Made by a program: the position numbers and the translations under genes. 64,000 nucleotides of DNA from Paenibacillaceae bacterium (GTDB lineage: Bacteria; Bacillota; Clostridia; Lachnospirales; Lachnospiraceae): NCBI GenBank assembly GCA_015057705.1, contig SVDU01000013.1:84046-148045 (forward strand). The letters run 5' to 3'. Of this stretch, positions 53,130 to 61,609 are shown piece by piece. The notes beneath the pieces were generated by a model. The model was given only the letters and a program-made list of their open reading frames with translations, did no database searches and was not told the origin of the DNA. Each line of letters starts with the position of its first letter. Position 1 is the first letter of the stretch.

Positions 53130-54773
53130 ATGACAAAACGGGAGATGATTGCAATTTTAGGAATGGTAATTGCAGACGATGAAAAAAAGATCTGTAAGCT
53201 CATCGAATATTTAGTTAATTGGGATGAAATTGGTATCCAGCTGCTTGGAACCGCATACGACGGTTTAACTGCTCTGCAGCTGATTAATGAAAAAAAACCG
53301 GATATTCTTCTTACAGATATCCGAATGCCTGGAATGGATGGTCTTCGTCTGATTGAAGAAGCAAAAATGCAGAATGAAATTCTCAAATGCATCATCATCA
53401 GCGGTTATAAAGACTTTCAGTATGCCCAGCAGGGAATGCGGTTTGGGGTAAGAGATTATCTGCTAAAACCCATCAACCAGGAAGATTTAACCCGTACATT
53501 AAAAAAACTGGTTAAGGAAACCCTGGAGCAGATATCTATACAATCTACGCGCCTGCATCTTGAGGAAACCATAAAGAATTATACCGGTACATTTAAACAC
53601 CTGTTTTTAAAAACTGTTTTACAAAAGCAGCTGAACGAACAGGAGGAGAACATACTGCATGAAGTTGAAAAAATGAACGCTGCTGATATCATGAAGAATT
53701 CAGCCAGGTGTATTGCAGTAAAACCCAATATCAGTTACAGAGAATTTACAGATGAAAGCTACCAGCTGCTGACAGAGAAAACCCTTGAAATAGCTGAAGT
53801 TGAGTTTTCCTCCCACAGCTGGATCTGGATCTCTGAAGTGACAGAAGAAGGAATATTCTTTCTTCTCTTTTCTGATGCTCTTGACAGGAAAGAGCTTCTG
53901 GAATCCATAAACCACATAAAAGAGCGTGTCCTCAGTCTTCAGGATTTATTCCCCAGGCTCTACTTTAATGCTGTCGTCAGCGAACAGGCAGATAGCTGCT
54001 TCCAGCTGATTAAGAGGATTAAGGAAAGCCGTATTGCCATTGGTAACCGTTTTCTCACTGGCTTAAATACAGTCTCAGAGATAAAACCACCTTTTATTAA
54101 TGCGGGTCTCTCCTCCGCCATGGACGCCAGAATCTTAAAGCTGCTGGAAGACAGACCGGAAGCCTTTGATATGGAAGAGATAAAAAAATGTGTGGAAGCC
54201 GCAAAGCATATTATGAAGGCAGAAGATATCACCTCCTGTTTACAGGTAAAGAAAAATCTCCTGCTGCTTCTTGACTATTTTCTCAATGGATTTAAACAAC
54301 TGGATTCCTCTTTGGACGAACACGAAAAAGAATCCTGGTTTTCTGAAATGTACGAACACTGTACAAGCCTGGATCAGACCTTCCGTCTTTTGGAAGATAC
54401 TCTCTGTGAAACACTTATGAATGTACTGGACCATTTGAAAAACAGAGAAATAAAGCCAGTTATCTATGCCAAACATTTTATAGAAGAAAATAAGGGAATT
54501 AATATTAAGCTGGAAGAGCTGGCTAAAAATACAGGGTTCAGCTACACCTATTTTTCCTCTCTCTTTAAAAAAGAAACCGGAAAAACCTTAACCGAGTATA
54601 TACAAATGGTGCGGATCGACACTGCCAAAAAGCTGCTGACCGAAAAAGAAAGAAGCATCAGCGAGGTTGCTGAACTGGCCGGATATAATGATATCAAGTT
54701 TTTCACCAGACAGTTTAAAAAGACCCTTGGCGTTTCGCCCAATGAATACAGGAAATTGTTTACCAACCGATAG
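53130..54773 (+). CDS. Response regulator with AraC output domain (YesN type)
   Basis: 547 residues if started at 53130. The receiver domain really begins at MVIADDEKKICKL, so the ATG at 53163 (536 residues) is also possible; neither has a good ribosome site. Phosphoacceptor Asp in DILLTDIRMPGMDG (residue 63 from 53130), Lys in YLLKPINQEDL, a long middle region of about 280 residues, and a C-terminal AraC domain (KLEELAKNTGFSYTYFSSLF, ISEVAELAGYNDIKFFTRQF). It is the partner of the kinase encoded next and probably controls the sugar importer genes downstream. Confidence 0.93.
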   Translation: MTKREMIAILGMVIADDEKKICKLIEYLVNWDEIGIQLLGTAYDGLTALQLINEKKPDILLTDIRMPGMDGLRLIEEAKMQNEILKCIIISGYKDFQYAQQGMRFGVRDYLLKPINQEDLTRTLKKLVKETLEQISIQSTRLHLEETIKNYTGTFKHLFLKTVLQKQLNEQEENILHEVEKMNAADIMKNSARCIAVKPNISYREFTDESYQLLTEKTLEIAEVEFSSHSWIWISEVTEEGIFFLLFSDALDRKELLESINHIKERVLSLQDLFPRLYFNAVVSEQADSCFQLIKRIKESRIAIGNRFLTGLNTVSEIKPPFINAGLSSAMDARILKLLEDRPEAFDMEEIKKCVEAAKHIMKAEDITSCLQVKKNLLLLLDYFLNGFKQLDSSLDEHEKESWFSEMYEHCTSLDQTFRLLEDTLCETLMNVLDHLKNREIKPVIYAKHFIEENKGINIKLEELAKNTGFSYTYFSSLFKKETGKTLTEYIQMVRIDTAKKLLTEKERSISEVAELAGYNDIKFFTRQFKKTLGVSPNEYRKLFTNR

Positions 54774-54788
54774 CTGGGAGGAATCTAA

Positions 54789-55823
54789 TTGAAAAAGCAA
54801 TGGTTAAAAAACCGGTTTGCCATATGGATCGGTACTTTGATATCCTGGAGTATTCTTATGCTCCTTATGCTTTTCCTGATTCTGATGGCGGATCACAGTC
54901 AGGAGTCCTACTTTGCAGTGCTTCTGGTTCTATTCATGGGTCTGGGATTATTTTCAATTCTCCTTTGGGGAAAAGCGAAAATATGGGAACCACTGCGTTT
55001 TATGGAAAAGCAGGCAGAGCTCTTTAACAACGGCATTATATTCACTGAGCTTTTTAAAAGCCTGGAAGGAATATCACCCAGTTTCAATGAATTGTTATCA
55101 GGAATCCATACCAGTCTGGATAAAGATAAGATGATTGAAAATGCGAAACAGCAGGCCCGTTATCTGGCCTTACAAAATCAGATCAATCCTCATTTTCTTT
55201 ATAATGTACTGGAATCCATCCGCTCGGATGCGATTATGGCGGGCGTTCCTGAGATTGGAAAAATTGCAGAAGCACTGGCGGTATTTTTCCGTTATACTAC
55301 TTCTAATATGGAAAGTCTTACAACACTGGAAGAGGAGCTTTCCAATGTAAAAAACTATTTTATAATTCAAAAATACCGGTTTGAGGAAAAGTTATATCTG
55401 GATATCCTGCTGCCAGAGGAGGAAGACCTTTTAAAAGCCAGAATTCCAAAGCTTACGCTCCAGCCAATTGTTGAAAATGCCATTAAGCATGGACTAGAGC
55501 CAAAAGTTGAGGGAGGAAAGGTGATTATAGACATCGATCACAGCGATACCATACTTTATATTTCCGTCTCAGATGACGGTATTGGCATAGACGAAGCCAC
55601 AGTCGAACATTTAAATGATACACTTCTTCATATGGCCGGCGGCACTGGTTCCGTGAGAGAAGACAAAAAAGGCGGAATCGCACTGAATAACGTGAATTCA
55701 AGAATACGTCTTCTTATGGGAGAGGAATACGGCATTCATTTGTTTAGTTCCCCGGGAGCCGGAACTGAGGTGTCTCTTACCCTTCCCTACATACTTGATG
55801 AAGCAGAGAGGCTTGAGAAATGA
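54789..55823 (+). CDS. Sensor histidine kinase, LytS/YesM class, lacking a sensor domain
   Basis: 344 residues; TTG start at 54789 with GGGAGGA before it. Two membrane helices (about 11-33 and 40-60) are joined by only about seven residues, so there is no extracytoplasmic sensor of the size seen in YesM (about 250 residues). The kinase core is complete: phosphorylated His135 in NQINPHFLYNVLESI, N-box in PIVENAIKHGLEPK, and G-boxes DDGIGID and GGIALNNV. The stop overlaps the start of the next gene by four bases, so the kinase and the ABC-like protein are co-translated. Confidence 0.93.
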   Translation: MKKQWLKNRFAIWIGTLISWSILMLLMLFLILMADHSQESYFAVLLVLFMGLGLFSILLWGKAKIWEPLRFMEKQAELFNNGIIFTELFKSLEGISPSFNELLSGIHTSLDKDKMIENAKQQARYLALQNQINPHFLYNVLESIRSDAIMAGVPEIGKIAEALAVFFRYTTSNMESLTTLEEELSNVKNYFIIQKYRFEEKLYLDILLPEEEDLLKARIPKLTLQPIVENAIKHGLEPKVEGGKVIIDIDHSDTILYISVSDDGIGIDEATVEHLNDTLLHMAGGTGSVREDKKGGIALNNVNSRIRLLMGEEYGIHLFSSPGAGTEVSLTLPYILDEAERLEK

Positions 55824-57172
55824 AACAGGAAATATTGCGATACGAAAATATCTACTGTTCTGAGGGAAATCAGACTTTACTAAAAGGAGTATGCCTGCGA
55901 GCCTTTCAGGGGCAGATTTGCTGTGCCATTATCCCTAATTTAATCGAAAAACATAATTTTTTAAGACTTTTAAATGGTTCATTAAAACCAGATTCAGGCT
56001 GGATTTACTGGAATGGAAAAAAGATAAATTCTTACCGTTCCCAGGATCATATTCAAAAACAAATCGCATTTATAGGAAAAAACCGTGGCATCTTTTCCCA
56101 GTTAAGTGTGGAAGAAAATATATTTGTGGCTAACAGTAAGGTGTTCTGGTGGAACCGGGCCGCTTCACTTTGCCGGATGGCACCGGACCTTTTAAAAGAA
56201 CTGGATCTGTCTCTCCCCATTTCCTCCAAAGCTCATACACTGGATTACGGAAGACAAAAACAGATCGAACTCCTTCGTGCTTATGTATCCGGACGAAAGC
56301 TGGCAGTTATTACAGATCTGGAGATGTTTTTATCAGAGGATGAGATGAACGGTTTTTTTGAACTATCCGCCAAATTAAAAGGAAAAGGAATGACCTTTCT
56401 CTATGTTTCAGGAAGCGATTCCGATCTATGGAAACACGCTGATGAAATTACCATTATAAAAAACGGAAGATCCTTAAGCCGGTTCACCCCCCATCACTTT
56501 GTTCAGTCAGTAAATAATCAAACCATTACAGATACGGGTAATATTCAGGATTTAAAACTCAATCCCGTAATCTCCTTAACCCGCTATATAAAGGGAGGGG
56601 AACTGTTAAACATTCTGGACACAAATTCTGCAGAATGCAGTCACGCCATCTCCATGCTGGAAGGCTGCCGTTCCATAACTGGAAAAGCAATTATATCCAA
56701 CCGGTCTGATACGATTTTCCGCTCTGTTTTAAACGAAATTGTTTTCATTGAGGCCCGGTCATTAGATGAGATGATATTCACCGATATGACGATTATGGAT
56801 AACTTTATTTTTATGTTCATGCAAAAAAAGCCTGGCATTCAGTTGAAAAAGTCTTATGGAAAACTGGTAAAAAACATGACTGAAGGGATTTTTACAGAGA
56901 AGGAACTGGGGGAGAAAGCAGATAAAGTCAGTGATGAGTGCAAGCTGAAACTGATCTATTACAGGTGGATTTTTCTCCGTCCGAAAATACTGGTTTGTAT
57001 CAAACCATTTTCATCCATTGATTTCCAGCTTCGCTCTCTGACCATTAACCTGCTTGATGAAGCATTAAAATCCGGAATTGCTGTAATACTCATTACAAAT
57101 CACATGACAGAAGCATATACCATGAAAGGAAAACATCTGACCGTCCAAAATGGCTGTTTGTTTACAGATTAA
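55820..57172 (+). CDS. Catalytically dead tandem ABC-ATPase-like protein (RbsA paralogue)
   Basis: 450 residues in two halves that align along their length with the RbsA-type ATPase encoded at 58426. In half 1 Walker A is IPNLIEKHN (38-46; all glycines lost, Lys kept), the signature is LDYGRQKQ (141-148), Walker B is VITDLEMF (catalytic Glu lost) and the H-loop His is Gly198. In half 2 Walker A is DTNSAECSH, the signature is VSDECKLKL and Walker B is VCIKPFSS. The frame is open and coupled to the kinase, so it is a maintained protein, not a decaying gene. It probably neither binds nor hydrolyses ATP normally and may act as a regulatory subunit. Function inferred. Confidence 0.85.
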   Translation: MKQEILRYENIYCSEGNQTLLKGVCLRAFQGQICCAIIPNLIEKHNFLRLLNGSLKPDSGWIYWNGKKINSYRSQDHIQKQIAFIGKNRGIFSQLSVEENIFVANSKVFWWNRAASLCRMAPDLLKELDLSLPISSKAHTLDYGRQKQIELLRAYVSGRKLAVITDLEMFLSEDEMNGFFELSAKLKGKGMTFLYVSGSDSDLWKHADEITIIKNGRSLSRFTPHHFVQSVNNQTITDTGNIQDLKLNPVISLTRYIKGGELLNILDTNSAECSHAISMLEGCRSITGKAIISNRSDTIFRSVLNEIVFIEARSLDEMIFTDMTIMDNFIFMFMQKKPGIQLKKSYGKLVKNMTEGIFTEKELGEKADKVSDECKLKLIYYRWIFLRPKILVCIKPFSSIDFQLRSLTINLLDEALKSGIAVILITNHMTEAYTMKGKHLTVQNGCLFTD

Positions 57173-57200
57173 CTGCTTCCATTTTCCAACGCCTCTCTTT

Positions 57201-57232
57201 GAAAAAAGCCTATCTTAACCGGGCTTTTTTTC
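57201..57232 (+). terminator. Intrinsic terminator after the ABC-like gene
   Basis: GAAAAAAGCC paired with GGCTTTTTTTC (57201-57232) around a short loop. It separates the regulatory genes from the importer genes. Confidence 0.75.
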
Positions 57233-57328
57233 ATCTGATATAAATTATGATATCGAAACATCCACCCCCTTACAGCGCAAATTATACCATTGTCTTATTG
57301 TGTTTTTGTCTATAAAATAGTAATTACA

Positions 57329-57356
57329 TTGAATCATTTTATGCAACTTGTATAAT
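57329..57356 (+). promoter_or_regulatory. Promoter of the RbsBAC-type importer
   Basis: -35 TTGAAT (57329-57334), 16-base spacer, -10 TATAAT (57351-57356); start near 57363, about 18 bases before the ATG at 57381. The short leader leaves room only for the ribosome site AAAGGAGA. Confidence 0.75.
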
Positions 57357-57380
57357 ACGTGTTGTGAAAGGAGATTAAAC

Positions 57381-58391
57381 ATGAAAAAAAGAATCTTATC
57401 CATGATGTTAATTTCTGCCTTACTGGTATCAGCTACCGGCTGCGCAGGAAAAAAAGCGGATGCAACGCCAGCCAGCAGTGAAGCTTCCACTGCGGCGGCC
57501 GCCCCCGCTTCCACCGCGGCTTCCACTACGGGAGATATCAAAGTCGGTGTAATCTTAAAAACGCTTTCCAGTGAATACTGGAGCTACGTAGCCGCTGGAG
57601 TCAATGCTGCTGCAAAGGATTTAGGTGTAAAAGTTGACCTTCAGGGACCAGCTTCAGAAACAGCTTATGACGAGCAGAACAATATGATTGAAACCATGCT
57701 GGCAGGAGGCATTAATGCATTTGTTATTTCCCCTCTCCAGTCAGAATCAGTTGCCAGCGTAATTGGTGATGTAAAAATACCAATCATAACCGTTGATACC
57801 GATGCTGAAATCCCCGGAAAAATAGCCTTTGTCGGTACAGGTAATGATAAAGCAGCTTATCAGGGCGGATTATATGCCGCAGAAAAAGCTGGCAAGGGAG
57901 CAAAAGCAGTTATCATAGGCGGCGTTGAAGGAAACGCGACCAGCGATGCCAGACAGGCTGGTTACGAAAGAGCTATGAAAGAAAACGGAATAGACGTTGT
58001 TTCCGTACAGTATGCCCAGTCAAATCCTGACACGGCTGCCAATGTTATGGAAAACATGATTACTGCTCAGAGCGGTAACATTCAGATCGTCTTATGCCAT
58101 AACGATGATACTGCTGCAGGAGCTGCAACCGCCTGCAAGCAAAGCGGATTAAAAGATGTAGTCATCGTAGGATTTGATGGAAATCAGAGTGGTGTTCAGA
58201 ATATTATTGACGGAACCATTTCTGCAACCTGCGCCCAGTCAGCTTACACCATGGGATATAAAGCAGTAGAATCTGCAGTGAAAGCTGTAAAGGGCGAGAC
58301 TGTGAAATCCTTTGTGGATACAGGCTGTGAAGTTATTTCTTCCGATAATGCAAAAGACTACTTAGAAAAACTGAAAGGCTATTTAAAATAA
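57381..58391 (+). CDS. Sugar-binding lipoprotein, RbsB type
   Basis: 336 residues from the ATG at 57381 (AAAGGAGAT eight bases before). Signal peptide with lipobox ATGC, lipidated Cys21, then an Ala/Thr/Ser-rich tether (about 27-50) and a periplasmic-binding-protein type 4 domain: VGVILKTLSSEYWSYVAAGV, FVISPLQSESVA, PIITVDTDAE, VIVGFDGNQSG. It resembles ribose/galactose-type binders; with the ATPase and permease that follow it forms a complete importer. No sugar kinase or isomerase gene is adjacent, so the sugar is unknown. Confidence 0.92.
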   Translation: MKKRILSMMLISALLVSATGCAGKKADATPASSEASTAAAAPASTAASTTGDIKVGVILKTLSSEYWSYVAAGVNAAAKDLGVKVDLQGPASETAYDEQNNMIETMLAGGINAFVISPLQSESVASVIGDVKIPIITVDTDAEIPGKIAFVGTGNDKAAYQGGLYAAEKAGKGAKAVIIGGVEGNATSDARQAGYERAMKENGIDVVSVQYAQSNPDTAANVMENMITAQSGNIQIVLCHNDDTAAGAATACKQSGLKDVVIVGFDGNQSGVQNIIDGTISATCAQSAYTMGYKAVESAVKAVKGETVKSFVDTGCEVISSDNAKDYLEKLKGYLK

Positions 58392-58425
58392 CCTGCTTGT
58401 AAGAAACAGAAAGGGTTGAACTGCT

Positions 58426-59925
58426 ATGAGCTTAATGGAACTGAAAGATGTGACGAAACGCTTCCCAGGAGTTGTGGCTCTGCGCAATATGTCACTGGAA
58501 ATAAAACCAGGCGAAATTCATGGACTGATCGGTGAAAACGGTGCCGGTAAATCCACGCTGATTAAAGTACTGACCGGGGTGTATACCCCGGAAGAAGGTA
58601 CTCTCATCATGGAAGGGAAAGAAGTCTCCTTTAAAAACCCCAGAGAGGCTGCAGCTCAAGGAATCGCCTGTGTTTACCAGGAACTTAATATTGTACGCCT
58701 TCTGTCAGTCACTGATAATATATTTATTAATAAAGCGCTGAAAAAGAAGAACAGCCCGCTCCTGGAATATGAGAAAATGCATGAGATGGCCCATGAGGTA
58801 ATGCTGTCACTGGGACAGGATATAGATGTAAAGAAAGAATGTGGTTCCTATGGTATGGGAATACAGCAGATGGTTGAGATAGCAAAAGCTGTTTTAATTG
58901 ATGCAAAGCTGATCATTATGGATGAGCCTACCTCCAGTCTTGGAGAAAAAGAGGTAGCTCAATTAATGAAGACAGTCCGTTCGTTAAAGGAAAAAGGAAT
59001 CTCCATTCTGTTTGTATCCCACAAACTGGAAGAACTCTTCGAATTATGCGACCGCGTAACCGTTATGAGAGATGGAGAACACATTCTGACAAAAGACATT
59101 TCCGAGATGGACAATGACTCTTTAATCTCTGCCATGGTAGGAAGAACTCTGGATAACCAGTATCCAAAGATAGAGACCACCAGAGGGAAAGAGGCTTTAA
59201 GAGTCGAGCATTTAAATTCAACCGGACTTTTAAAAGATGTGAGTTTTCATGCCAATTACGGAGAGATTCTTGGTTTTGCCGGCCTGGTAGGCGCTGGCCG
59301 TACAGAAACGTTCCGCGCCATATTTGGTGCTGACGGCCACGATTCGGGAAATATCTATATCAATGAAAAACCTGCCACAATTAAAACTCCAAAGGATGCA
59401 ATCCGACAGGGCATCGCATTTCTAACAGAGGACCGGAAAGGCCAGGGCCTTGTTCTGACCCAGTCTGTACGTACCAATCTCATTCTCAGTTCCATGAAAA
59501 AATGCAAAAAAGGACTCTTTCTGGATGAGAAACATATTGACCAGCTAACCGGAGATAATGTAGACGGTTTAAAAATTAAAATATCAGATTCTAAAGAAGC
59601 AGTGGGCCAGCTCTCCGGCGGAAATCAGCAGAAAGTAGTAATCGGCAAATGGATTAATACCAATGCAGATATCTATATCTTTGACGAACCCACCAGAGGC
59701 ATTGATGTAGGCGCAAAAGTAGAAGTTTATAACATCATGAACAACCTGATAAAAGCAGGGAAATGTGTAATCATGATTTCCTCTGAGCTGCCTGAAATTA
59801 TCGGGATGAGTGACAGAGTCATTATAATGAGAGAAGGAAAAATCATGGGCGAGCTTTCACGAGACAGTGACTTACTGAATCAGGAGACCATTATGAAAGC
59901 TGCCTGGGGAGGTGCTATACAATGA
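58426..59925 (+). CDS. Sugar ABC transporter ATPase, RbsA/MglA type
   Basis: 499 residues with two nucleotide-binding domains. Half 1 is complete: GENGAGKST (36-44), YGMGIQQMVEIAKAV and Walker B IIMDEPTSSL, H-loop FVSHKLEE. Half 2 shows the usual RbsA variant Walker A GLVGAGRTE, signature LSGGNQQKVVIGKW and Walker B IFDEPTRGID. It powers uptake of the sugar bound by the preceding lipoprotein. It is the active relative of the degenerate protein encoded at 55820. Confidence 0.95.
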   Translation: MSLMELKDVTKRFPGVVALRNMSLEIKPGEIHGLIGENGAGKSTLIKVLTGVYTPEEGTLIMEGKEVSFKNPREAAAQGIACVYQELNIVRLLSVTDNIFINKALKKKNSPLLEYEKMHEMAHEVMLSLGQDIDVKKECGSYGMGIQQMVEIAKAVLIDAKLIIMDEPTSSLGEKEVAQLMKTVRSLKEKGISILFVSHKLEELFELCDRVTVMRDGEHILTKDISEMDNDSLISAMVGRTLDNQYPKIETTRGKEALRVEHLNSTGLLKDVSFHANYGEILGFAGLVGAGRTETFRAIFGADGHDSGNIYINEKPATIKTPKDAIRQGIAFLTEDRKGQGLVLTQSVRTNLILSSMKKCKKGLFLDEKHIDQLTGDNVDGLKIKISDSKEAVGQLSGGNQQKVVIGKWINTNADIYIFDEPTRGIDVGAKVEVYNIMNNLIKAGKCVIMISSELPEIIGMSDRVIIMREGKIMGELSRDSDLLNQETIMKAAWGGAIQ

Positions 59926-60923
59926 AAACAAAAAAAATGAAAGACATAGTCAGTAAGGCAGCTCCGCTGTTGGCTCTGATCCTGTTGTTTATGATTCTGT
60001 CAGTAGCAACAGACAAATTTCTTACAATGAATAACATGATGAATATCCTGCGGCAGACGGCCGTTAATGGCCTTATATCTGCAGCAATGCTGGTGGTACT
60101 GATTACCGCAGGCATTGACCTTTCAGTAGGCGCCAATGCCATATTGTGCGCCTGTGTAATGGGTATGCTCAAGAATTCACTGGGAATTACCAATCCATTT
60201 ATCCTCATACTCGCCTGCATTATCACAGGACTTTGTGTTGGATTTTTAAATGGACTTCTGTTGACGAAAATGCATCTCCCTCATCCCTTTGTATCAACCC
60301 TGGGTATGAAGAACGTACTCTGCGGTATTGCCCTTTTAGTGGTATCAACCAAAACGATTTCCGACTTCCCGGCAGGGGTTACTTTTTTAGGCTCCTGCAA
60401 CCTGTTTAAGTCACTGGACGGATTCTCCGGAATTCCTCTATGCTTTGTAGTTCTTTTACTAATATATGGTGTGTATCATTTCTTTTTAAACAAAACCGCT
60501 CTGGGCAGAATGATTTACTGTGTAGGCGGTAATCCGGAAGCTGCCCGACTATCAGGTATCAATTCCGACAACGTCCTGATCTTTGTCTACAGCTTATCCG
60601 GCTTCATGTGTGCAATAGCCGGCCTTGTGATCGTAGGACGTTCTGCAGTGGCAAATCCATCTGCAGCCATATCTCCTTATGATACAGATGCCATAGCAGC
60701 CTGTATTATAGGAGGAGCTTCTTTCATGGGAGGCAAAGGAACAATCTGGGGAACATTAATCGGTGCACTGATGATTTCTACCATTCGTAACGGACTAACA
60801 CTCCTTAATACCTCAAGCTCTGTTCAATACATCGTAATTGGTATGGTTATCATCGCGGCCGTATTCATCGATGTAACAAGATCCCGTATGGAAGCAAAAG
60901 CCAGAAGACTGGCAGCAAAATAA
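59922..60923 (+). CDS. Sugar ABC transporter permease, RbsC type
   Basis: 333 residues with eight to ten hydrophobic helices. GIDLSVGANAILCACVMGM and GGNPEAARLSGINSDNVLIFVYSLSG, given here in part as GGNPEAARLSGIN, are the RbsC/BPD_transp_2 hallmarks, as are AACIIGGASFMGGKGTIWGT near the C-terminus. Its ATG overlaps the ATPase stop by four bases. It completes the binder-ATPase-permease set. Confidence 0.95.
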   Translation: MKTKKMKDIVSKAAPLLALILLFMILSVATDKFLTMNNMMNILRQTAVNGLISAAMLVVLITAGIDLSVGANAILCACVMGMLKNSLGITNPFILILACIITGLCVGFLNGLLLTKMHLPHPFVSTLGMKNVLCGIALLVVSTKTISDFPAGVTFLGSCNLFKSLDGFSGIPLCFVVLLLIYGVYHFFLNKTALGRMIYCVGGNPEAARLSGINSDNVLIFVYSLSGFMCAIAGLVIVGRSAVANPSAAISPYDTDAIAACIIGGASFMGGKGTIWGTLIGALMISTIRNGLTLLNTSSSVQYIVIGMVIIAAVFIDVTRSRMEAKARRLAAK

Positions 60924-60928
60924 ACATA

Positions 60929-60978
60929 AAAATGCTCTCTGAACAATTTGGTAATATACCAATGTCAGAGAGCATTTT
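60929..60978. terminator. Bidirectional terminator
   Basis: AATGCTCTCTGA (60931-60942) paired with TCAGAGAGCATT (60965-60976), flanked by A-rich and T-rich runs. It serves the importer (+) and the guanylate kinase-like gene (-). Confidence 0.8.
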
Positions 60979-61000
60979 ATTTATTACAAGCATTTTTTAT

Positions 61001-61588
61001 TTATAAACTCTTTTTAATCTGCTCTGTAATCTCATCCAGGCAGTAATCAAGATCATCATTTTTAAAACGCGTATCGATACCGCATCGAAGAAGATTTTCC
61101 TCTTTAAAATCTTCTTCATCCGCAAGAAATCTTCTGCATACTTCCTTATATTTAGGAACTTCCTGACATCTTTCTCTCTCAATAGAACGAAGTAAGCGCT
61201 CTCTGTCATCCACCTCCACATAAATTGGTATCAAAAACTCACTTCCAAAATGATGTCTGGTTTTCTCGTAAGACTCCAAGGTTCCGATCATAAGATATAA
61301 TTCCCGTCCTGACCGTTCAAACTGGCCATCGTCTACTGTAAAATAAGTCCAGGGCCCATATATTGTATCGTAAGTACGTTCTTCAATTAATTTCTCGTCT
61401 CTGCGGAATTGTTCCAGCTCTTCTCTGGTGGTGAAAAAATATTCCACTCCGTTAACTTCCCCATCCCGAATCGGTCTTGTGGTATATGGGGTAATGGTTT
61501 TTAAACCAGGTATTCTCTCCAGAAGTTTTTTATAAATAGTATCCTTTCCAGATGCACTTTTACCCATAATATAAAATATCCTGCTCAT
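61001..61588 (-). CDS. Guanylate kinase-family protein
   Basis: 195 residues. P-loop GKSASGKDT (9-17; canonical Gmk is GPSGAGKST/S), then TPYTTRPIRDGEVNGVEYFF, which matches the GMP-binding TTRxxRxGExdG motif, and IYGPWTYFTVDDG in the place of the YGT region. The lid Arg residues (ERERCQEVPKYKEVCRRF) are plausible. It differs from a standard Gmk at several places, so it may be a second, specialised kinase rather than the main GMP kinase. It lies 21 bases after the decarboxylase-like gene. Confidence 0.8.
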   Translation of the reverse strand: MSRIFYIMGKSASGKDTIYKKLLERIPGLKTITPYTTRPIRDGEVNGVEYFFTTREELEQFRRDEKLIEERTYDTIYGPWTYFTVDDGQFERSGRELYLMIGTLESYEKTRHHFGSEFLIPIYVEVDDRERLLRSIERERCQEVPKYKEVCRRFLADEEDFKEENLLRCGIDTRFKNDDLDYCLDEITEQIKKSL

Positions 61589-61609
61589 CGTATCCTACTC
61601 CAAATTTAT

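Noticed and set aside
55820..57172. Pseudogene interpretation of the ABC-like gene
   Set aside because: The frame is intact over 450 codons, matches RbsA along its whole length and overlaps the kinase gene by ATGA; the loss is confined to catalytic motifs.
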